From Candidatus Metaruminococcus caecorum (GTDB lineage: Bacteria; Bacillota; Clostridia; Oscillospirales; Ruminococcaceae), in NCBI GenBank assembly GCA_904420045.1, contig CAJFTY010000011.1, positions 1-54,503 on the forward strand: a stretch of 54,503 nt of DNA, given 5' to 3'. The position numbers and the translations under genes were made by a program. Below, one piece after another: positions 49,491-54,503 of this stretch. Below the pieces are notes generated by a model, which saw nothing but the letters and a program-made list of their open reading frames with translations, was not told the origin of the DNA and ran no database searches. Each line of letters begins with the position of its first letter. Position 1 is the stretch's first letter.

Positions 49491-49531
49491 AGGGCCAATC
49501 GCTTTGAAGGCAAAAGCGATTGGCCCTTTTT
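49491..49531 (+). terminator. Intrinsic terminator/attenuator before aroF
   Basis: AGGGCCAATCGCTTT (49491-49505) pairs with its complement ending in GCGATTGGCCCT around a GAAGGC loop, then a T run. It lies between the leader peptide and aroF, so without antitermination the operon is off. Confidence 0.9.
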
Positions 49532-49566
49532 GTATAACAAAAGTATTTTTATTGGAGGAATGTATC

Positions 49567-50577
49567 ATGATCGTAATTTTAAAACAGGACCCGCCTCAGA
49601 AAAAAATAGATGAGCTGCTGCACTGGCTGGAGGACTTTCACGTCAATATCAACATCGTCAAAGGCGCGCATACGACCATTTTAGGACTGGTGGGCGACAC
49701 CTCCAAAATTGATATTGAAAGCGTGCAGGCCAAGGATATTGTAGAAAGCGTCCAGCGTGTGCAGGAGCCGTATAAAAACGTTAACCGCAAATTCCACCCC
49801 GATGATACGATTATCGACGTTCACGGTGAAAAAATCGGCGAAGGGCATTTTAAAGTGATCGCGGGTCCCTGCTCGGTGGAGACCGAGGCTCAGATCTGCC
49901 AGGTGGCCAAGGCGGTCAAAGCTTCTGGAGCCAAATTTCTCCGGGGCGGCGCATTTAAGCCCCGCACCTCCCCCTACGCGTTCCAGGGCCTGCGCGCCGA
50001 GGGCATCGAACTCCTTTCGGAGGCCCGCAAAGAAACTGGGCTCCCCATCGTCACCGAGATCATGTCGCTGGCTCATCTGGATCTGTTTAACGACGTGGAC
50101 GTCATCCAGGTCGGCGCACGGAATATGCAGAACTTTGAATTGTTAAAAGAGCTGGGCCACTGCGACAAGCCAATCCTGCTCAAACGGGGCCTTGCCAACA
50201 CCATTGAGGAGCTGCTGATGAGCGCGGAATACATCTTCGCCGGCGGCAACAACAAGGTTATGCTGTGCGAACGGGGCGTGCGCACCTTTGAGACTATGAC
50301 CCGCAACACCCTGGATATCTCCGCAGTGCCGATCCTCAAAAAGGTGTCTCATCTTCCTGTAATCGTCGACCCCAGCCACGCGGCGGGACGCACCGACCTG
50401 GTAAAACCCTTATCTTTGGCCTCCATTGCGGCGGGAGCAGACGCGCTGATCATCGAGGTGCACAACGATCCCAAAAACGCCCTGTCCGACGGCGCGCAGT
50501 CGCTGACTCCCGAAGCGTTTGACACGATCATGGGCGACATCAAGTCCATGGCCTCTTACATGGGCAAACAGCTGTAA
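49567..50577 (+). CDS. aroF: 3-deoxy-7-phosphoheptulonate (DAHP) synthase
   Basis: 336 residues. First enzyme of the shikimate pathway: phosphoenolpyruvate + erythrose 4-phosphate. Class I beta-type: an N-terminal ferredoxin-like regulatory domain (about 1-75; MIVILKQDPPQKKI), then the TIM barrel with IAGPCSVET, LRGGAFKPRTSPYAFQG, IQVGARNMQNF, KRGLANTIEE and DPSHAAGRTDLV. Metal ligands are in the C, H, E and D of these loops. GGAGG lies 8 nt before the ATG. The frame is open to 49504, but that is the attenuator terminator. Confidence 0.96.
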   Translation: MIVILKQDPPQKKIDELLHWLEDFHVNINIVKGAHTTILGLVGDTSKIDIESVQAKDIVESVQRVQEPYKNVNRKFHPDDTIIDVHGEKIGEGHFKVIAGPCSVETEAQICQVAKAVKASGAKFLRGGAFKPRTSPYAFQGLRAEGIELLSEARKETGLPIVTEIMSLAHLDLFNDVDVIQVGARNMQNFELLKELGHCDKPILLKRGLANTIEELLMSAEYIFAGGNNKVMLCERGVRTFETMTRNTLDISAVPILKKVSHLPVIVDPSHAAGRTDLVKPLSLASIAAGADALIIEVHNDPKNALSDGAQSLTPEAFDTIMGDIKSMASYMGKQL

Positions 50578-50602
50578 TTCCGCTGAAATCACAGGATAAG
50601 GT

Positions 50603-51679
50603 GTGAGCAAATTGAAAACAATCCCAGTTTCCGCCGGGCGTCCCTATGAGGTGGTCATCGACGAGGGTTTGCTGCAACAGGCAGGCTCTCTCGCCCGCCC
50701 CCTCACCCAGGCGCAAAAGGCGGTCATCGTCACCGACGATATTGTAAACGGCTTGTATGCACAAACGGTTCGAAGCTCTCTGGAAGCCGCCGGTTTTCAG
50801 ACGGATCTATTCGTGTTCCAAAACGGAGAGCCTCAAAAATGCCACCGCACACTGAACGAGCTTTATGAATTTTTGGCAGGCGCTCAGATTACCCGCAAGG
50901 ATATCCTGGTCGCCCTGGGCGGCGGTGTAGTAGGGGATCTGGCGGGCTTTGCCGCCGCCACCTATCTGCGAGGAATTGACTTTATTCAGATTCCCACGAC
51001 CCTTTTGGCACAGATTGACAGCTCGGTGGGCGGCAAAACCGGTGTGGACATCGAGGCCGGCAAAAATCTGGTGGGCGCCTTCTGGCAGCCCAAGCTGGTG
51101 CTGTGCGATACCATTACCCTTTCCACCCTTTCGCAGGAGATCTTCTCCGACGGCATGGCGGAAGCCATTAAATATGGCGCTATTCGGGACCTTGAGCTGT
51201 TTGAGCGGATCGCCCAGGGGAACATTCAGCCCTTTTTGCCCGAGCTGATCGCCCGATGCGTACAGATCAAGGCGGAGATCGTCAAAAACGACGAATTCGA
51301 CACCGGAGAACGGATGCTTTTAAACTTCGGCCACACCTTTGGGCACGCCATCGAGCAGTATTATCACTTCTCCAAGTATACCCACGGAAGCGCTGTGGCC
51401 ATCGGGATGGTTCAAATTTCCCGCTTGGCCGAACAATACGGCCTGTCGCCCAAGGGAACCACAGACCGGCTGATTCAGTGCTGCAAGGCTTACCGGCTTC
51501 CAGTGGAGGATTCCATCCCCAACGATGCGTTGATAAACGGCTGCTGCTCCGACAAAAAACGGATGAAAAACATTCTGAATCTGATTTTGCTCCACAAGAT
51601 GGGCGAAGCTGTAATCGCCCCCCTTTCTATTGAAGACTTTATCCGCTTTGTAAAAGGAGAATACCGGCATGAAGGTTGA
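50603..51679 (+). CDS. aroB: 3-dehydroquinate synthase
   Basis: NAD-dependent enzyme, second shikimate step. 358 residues from the GTG at 50603. Motifs: GGGVVGDLAGFAAATYLRG (NAD site), PTTLLAQIDSSVGGKTGVD, and NFGHTFGHAIE (metal). AGGA lies 6 nt before the GTG, while an in-frame TTG at 50612 (giving MKTIPVSAGRPYEV, which fits the family better) has AAGGTG nearby, so the true start is uncertain by 3 codons. It lies 25 bp after aroF and overlaps aroA by 11 bp. Confidence 0.95.
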   Translation: MSKLKTIPVSAGRPYEVVIDEGLLQQAGSLARPLTQAQKAVIVTDDIVNGLYAQTVRSSLEAAGFQTDLFVFQNGEPQKCHRTLNELYEFLAGAQITRKDILVALGGGVVGDLAGFAAATYLRGIDFIQIPTTLLAQIDSSVGGKTGVDIEAGKNLVGAFWQPKLVLCDTITLSTLSQEIFSDGMAEAIKYGAIRDLELFERIAQGNIQPFLPELIARCVQIKAEIVKNDEFDTGERMLLNFGHTFGHAIEQYYHFSKYTHGSAVAIGMVQISRLAEQYGLSPKGTTDRLIQCCKAYRLPVEDSIPNDALINGCCSDKKRMKNILNLILLHKMGEAVIAPLSIEDFIRFVKGEYRHEG

Positions 51680-52940
51680 GTTTACCCCCTCTCTCTTAAC
51701 GGGAGCTATCCCAGCGCCGCCCTCCAAAAGCCTGGCGCACCGGGCGCTGATCTGTGCGGCGCTGGCAAAAGGCGTATCGGTGATCCAAAACTTGCAATTT
51801 TCTCAGGATATCATCGCTACAATGGATGCCATGCGCGCTTTCGGTGCGGAATTCACGGTCGGTGAAAGCTCTGTTACTGTAAAGGGAATTGACATTACTC
51901 GTGTGAATTCGGCGGTAATCGACTGCCGTGAAAGTGGATCAACCCTGCGTTTTTTGATTCCAGTCGCCGCAGCACTGGGAATTCAAACGGTTTTTAAAGG
52001 TAAAGGCAAACTACCTGACAGGCCGATTACTCCCTATTTACAGGAATTCCCTCAAAAAGGGGTGAGTTTCGACTATAAAAATACCATGCCCTTCTCCATG
52101 ACTGGAAAATTGCAGGCCGGAATTTATCATGTGGCAGGGAACATCAGCTCCCAGTTTGTCACAGGACTGCTGTTTGCCCTCCCCCTTTTGGACGGAGACA
52201 GCGAAATTCGCATTGACGGAATTTTGGAATCCAAACCCTATGCGGACTTGACAATCAGCATGCTGAAAAAGTATCATATTTCTATTGAAGAAACCGACTG
52301 GGGCTATTCAGTGAAAGGAAACCAGCGCTATCTCCCCTGCAACTATACGGTAGAGGGAGATTATTCCCAGGCCGCATTCTTTTTAGTTGCCGGAGCCATC
52401 GGTTCTCCCGTGACCTGTAAAAACCTGACGGCAGATTCTTTGCAGGGCGACCGGGCAATCGTTTCGATCCTAGATAGCTGCGGTGCGCAGATCACGGTTC
52501 AAAACGATTCCGTTACCTCCGCTCCTGGAAAGGAGCTTCGCCCGTTTGACGCGGACGTGCGTGACATCCCCGATCTAGTGCCGATTTTAACTGTGCTGGC
52601 CTGCTTTTGCAGGGGGACTTCTCACATCCTCAACGCCCATCGGCTGCGAATTAAGGAAAGCGACCGGCTGTCCGCAATTTCCCAGGTAATAAACGGGCTG
52701 GGAGGCCGGGTGCATGCCTTTGAGGATCGGCTAGAGATCACCGGAACCGGCGGTCTTGCGGGTGGAAGCGCAGACAGCTTTAACGACCACCGGATCGCCA
52801 TGTCCGCAGCGGTGGCAAGCGTTGGCTGCTCGTCCCCTGTTGTGCTTTCTGGCGCGCAGAGCGTCAACAAATCCTATCCCGACTTTTACCAGGATTTTCA
52901 AAATTTAGGAGGAAAACCGCATGTCATCAGTATGGAGTAG
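51669..52940 (+). CDS. aroA: 5-enolpyruvylshikimate-3-phosphate (EPSP) synthase
   Basis: Sixth shikimate step; transfers enolpyruvyl from PEP to shikimate 3-phosphate. 423 residues. Motifs: PPSKSLAHRALICAALA near the start, RESGSTLRFLIPVAAAL, RIKESDRLSAI and FNDHRIAMSAAV. Its ATG overlaps the aroB stop by 11 bp and its stop overlaps aroC by 20 bp, so the operon is translationally coupled. The plant-type/glyphosate class was not determined. Confidence 0.96.
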   Translation: MKVEFTPSLLTGAIPAPPSKSLAHRALICAALAKGVSVIQNLQFSQDIIATMDAMRAFGAEFTVGESSVTVKGIDITRVNSAVIDCRESGSTLRFLIPVAAALGIQTVFKGKGKLPDRPITPYLQEFPQKGVSFDYKNTMPFSMTGKLQAGIYHVAGNISSQFVTGLLFALPLLDGDSEIRIDGILESKPYADLTISMLKKYHISIEETDWGYSVKGNQRYLPCNYTVEGDYSQAAFFLVAGAIGSPVTCKNLTADSLQGDRAIVSILDSCGAQITVQNDSVTSAPGKELRPFDADVRDIPDLVPILTVLACFCRGTSHILNAHRLRIKESDRLSAISQVINGLGGRVHAFEDRLEITGTGGLAGGSADSFNDHRIAMSAAVASVGCSSPVVLSGAQSVNKSYPDFYQDFQNLGGKPHVISME

Positions 52941-54018
52941 CGCAGGAGTCAAGCTCTCGGTTTTTGGGGAATCCCACGGCAAGGGAATCGGCGTGGTGTT
53001 GGACAACATTCCCGCCGGACAGCCCATCGACTATGAAAAAATCAAGGCGTTTATGGCCCGGCGCGCGCCGGGGAACGATCCTACTGCCACCGCACGCAAA
53101 GAGGCGGACGAGCCGGAGATCCTGTCCGGTATTCACAACAAAAAGACCACCGGTGCGCCCATCTGTGCGGTGATCCGCAATTCGGACACCCATTCTTCCG
53201 ACTACAGTCAGATGGAGACCACCGCCCGGCCGGGCCACGCGGACTACACCGGGTATCTGCGGTATAAGGGATTTAACGATGTGCGGGGCAGCGGACATTT
53301 TTCCGGGCGGCTGACGGCTCCCCTGGTGTTTGCGGGCGCGGTCTGCGGTCAAATCATCGAGCGCATGGGCATCTATGTAGGCGCCCATCTGTACAGCATC
53401 ATGGATGTAATCGACAAGCCTATGAACACAGTATCGATCACCCGGGACGATATCCTTTCCCTGCGGGAAAAGGCTTTTCCTGTCTTAGATGACCGGGCGG
53501 GTGAGAAAATGCGGGAACAGATTTTGGCAGCCAAGAAAAACGCCGACTCGGTGGGCGGGATCATCGAGTGCTGCGCGGTGGGAATGCCGGCGGGCATCGG
53601 TTCCCCCATGTTCGACGGGTTGGAAAACACCATCGCTTCTCTAATCTTTGGAATCCCTGCGGTCAAGGGATTGGAATTTGGTGCGGGATTCGGCGCCACC
53701 AAAATGTTCGGTAGCCAGAATAACGACGAATTTTATGTCAGCGAGGATGGAACCATCCTTACAGAAACCAATTATCACGGCGGTATTTTAGGCGGAATTT
53801 CCTCTGGGATGCCCATTAGCCTGAAAGTAGCCTTAAAGCCTACTTCCTCCATCGGCGTTCCGCAAAAGACGGTCAATTTCGTCAAGCTGGAAAACCAGGA
53901 AATTATTGTGAAAGGCCGGCATGATCCCTGTGTGGCAGTTCGGGCAGTTCCTGTGGTGGAAAGCTGCGTCAACGTGGCTTTACTTAGTCAATTGATCGAG
54001 CAGACACAACTTTTTTAA
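52921..54018 (+). CDS. aroC: Chorismate synthase
   Basis: Last common step to chorismate; needs reduced FMN. 365 residues. FGESHGKGIGVVLDNIPAG near the start, RPGHADYTGYLRY, RGSGHFSGRLTAPLVFAG and a C-terminal KGRHDPCVAVRAVPVVE. AGGAGG lies just upstream, within aroA. After the stop the sequence is AT-rich and I see no clear terminator before the tRNA promoter. The other shikimate genes (aroD, aroE, aroK, pheA) are not in the window. Confidence 0.97.
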   Translation: MSSVWSSAGVKLSVFGESHGKGIGVVLDNIPAGQPIDYEKIKAFMARRAPGNDPTATARKEADEPEILSGIHNKKTTGAPICAVIRNSDTHSSDYSQMETTARPGHADYTGYLRYKGFNDVRGSGHFSGRLTAPLVFAGAVCGQIIERMGIYVGAHLYSIMDVIDKPMNTVSITRDDILSLREKAFPVLDDRAGEKMREQILAAKKNADSVGGIIECCAVGMPAGIGSPMFDGLENTIASLIFGIPAVKGLEFGAGFGATKMFGSQNNDEFYVSEDGTILTETNYHGGILGGISSGMPISLKVALKPTSSIGVPQKTVNFVKLENQEIIVKGRHDPCVAVRAVPVVESCVNVALLSQLIEQTQLF

Positions 54019-54036
54019 GAAAATTTTTTAAAACTA

Positions 54037-54065
54037 TTGACACATATTCTTTTGTTTGGTATAAT
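54037..54065 (+). promoter_or_regulatory. Perfect-consensus promoter of the tRNA cluster
   Basis: TTGACA (54037-54042), a 17-bp spacer, and TATAAT (54060-54065): both hexamers and spacer match consensus exactly. The tRNA-Gly starts at 54110. Confidence 0.92.
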
Positions 54066-54109
54066 AATTTCCGTTGCCAATGCAAGACATCTTGAATATG
54101 TGTCAAAAT

Positions 54110-54183
<74 letters not shown>

Positions 54184-54208
54184 TTTTTCTTTGCCGTTTT
54201 CTCAGTAT

Positions 54209-54285
54209 GCGCTCATAGCTCAGCTGGATAGAGCAACTGCCTTCTAAGCAGTAGGTCTCAGGTTCGAGTCCTGATGGGCGCGCCA
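54209..54285 (+). tRNA. tRNA-Arg (anticodon UCU)
   Basis: Acceptor GCGCTCA/TGGGCGC, anticodon stem ACTGC/GCAGT with loop CTTCTAA giving TCT, T-loop TTCGAGT, encoded CCA. Confidence 0.97.
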
Positions 54286-54290
54286 TATAT

Positions 54291-54368
<78 letters not shown>

Positions 54369-54377
54369 ACAAACTCT

Positions 54378-54427
54378 CTTGTATAATTTATCATGGTTTA
54401 CCCTTTTAAATTATACAAGATTGTTTT
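54378..54427 (+). terminator. Hairpin terminator after tRNA-His
   Basis: CTTGTATAATTTA (54378-54390) and its complement at 54407-54419 form a 13-bp stem followed by ATTGTTTTTTA. tRNA-Gln lies beyond, so it depends on read-through or another promoter; TATAAT occurs in the 5' arm, without a good -35. Confidence 0.65.
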
Positions 54428-54431
54428 TTAT

Positions 54432-54503
54432 TGGACTGTAGCCAAGGGGTAAGGCAACGGACTTTGACTCCGTCATTCCGCTGGTTCAAATCCAGCCAGT
54501 CCA
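54432..54503 (+). tRNA. tRNA-Gln (anticodon UUG), 3' end cut by the window
   Basis: Acceptor TGGACTG/CAGTCCA, anticodon loop CTTTGAC gives TTG, T-loop TTCAAAT. The window ends at the last base of the acceptor 3' strand, so the discriminator and CCA are outside. Confidence 0.92.

Noticed and set aside
49464-49566. T-box in front of aroF
   Set aside because: The GGTGGTACCGCG signature is absent and the leader is too short for stem I.

Overview
The window is a chromosomal segment of an anaerobic, endospore-forming Firmicute, most likely a clostridium of the Oscillospiraceae/Ruminococcaceae type. The evidence is the complete spoIIIA operon, the sporulation genes yunB, yqfC, yqfD and ylbJ, Firmicute gene orders (phoH-ybeY-dgkA-era-yqzL-recO; yqhY-nusB-xseA-xseB-ispA-dxs-tlyA-nadK-argR-recN), a T-box leader on tyrS, and moderate GC with strong AGGAGG-type ribosome binding sites. 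Most genes lie on the minus strand. No CRISPR array, insertion sequence or rRNA was seen.

Layout. 1-2.3 kb: the 5' two thirds of ligA (runs off the left edge) and divergent yunB. 2.3-10.4 kb: a minus-strand housekeeping and sporulation block, in transcription order yqfC, yqfD, phoH, ybeY, dgkA, era, yqzL, recO, mutS2. 10.5-11.9 kb: ylbJ and a small Cys-containing protein on the plus strand. 12.1-18.7 kb: mixed accessory genes, including a membrane-anchored PASTA protein with a degenerate kinase domain, a FlK-type thioesterase, a SLAP-like lipoprotein, an EEP-family hydrolase, a UvrD-type helicase and a ComEA-like helix-hairpin-helix protein. 18.7-22.9 kb: sbcD-sbcC. 23.2-31.1 kb: an AT-richer accessory island with a lipoprotein, a 1555-residue RHS protein carrying four Ig-like repeats, a GH25-like DUF1906 protein directly upstream of it, and a DUF3298 protein. 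31.2-33.2 kb: panD and T-box-controlled tyrS. 33.2-43.9 kb: the DNA repair, isoprenoid and arginine-regulator operon. 44.1-49.1 kb: spoIIIAA-AH. 49.3-54.0 kb: plus-strand aromatic operon aroF-aroB-aroA-aroC. 54.1 kb to the end: tRNA-Gly, tRNA-Arg, tRNA-His and a truncated tRNA-Gln.

The most interesting signals are regulatory. (1) Upstream of aroF, a consensus-like promoter drives a 35-codon ORF with 12 Phe and 2 Tyr codons, followed by a strong intrinsic terminator: the layout of a Phe-sensing translational attenuator, which is unusual in Firmicutes. (2) Between spoIIIAH and yqhY there is an extended -10 promoter and a leader of about 220 nt in which one 9-nt element can pair with either of two identical 13-nt repeats, the downstream pairing being followed by a U-rich tract. 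This looks like an unassigned switching leader RNA. (3) A 12-bp perfect inverted repeat lies in the nusB leader. Other notable items are the RHS plus DUF1906 gene pair without signal peptides, and a PASTA pseudokinase that has lost the catalytic Lys, HRD Asp and DFG Asp.

Functional calls rest on motifs and gene order read by eye; no database search or folding program was run.
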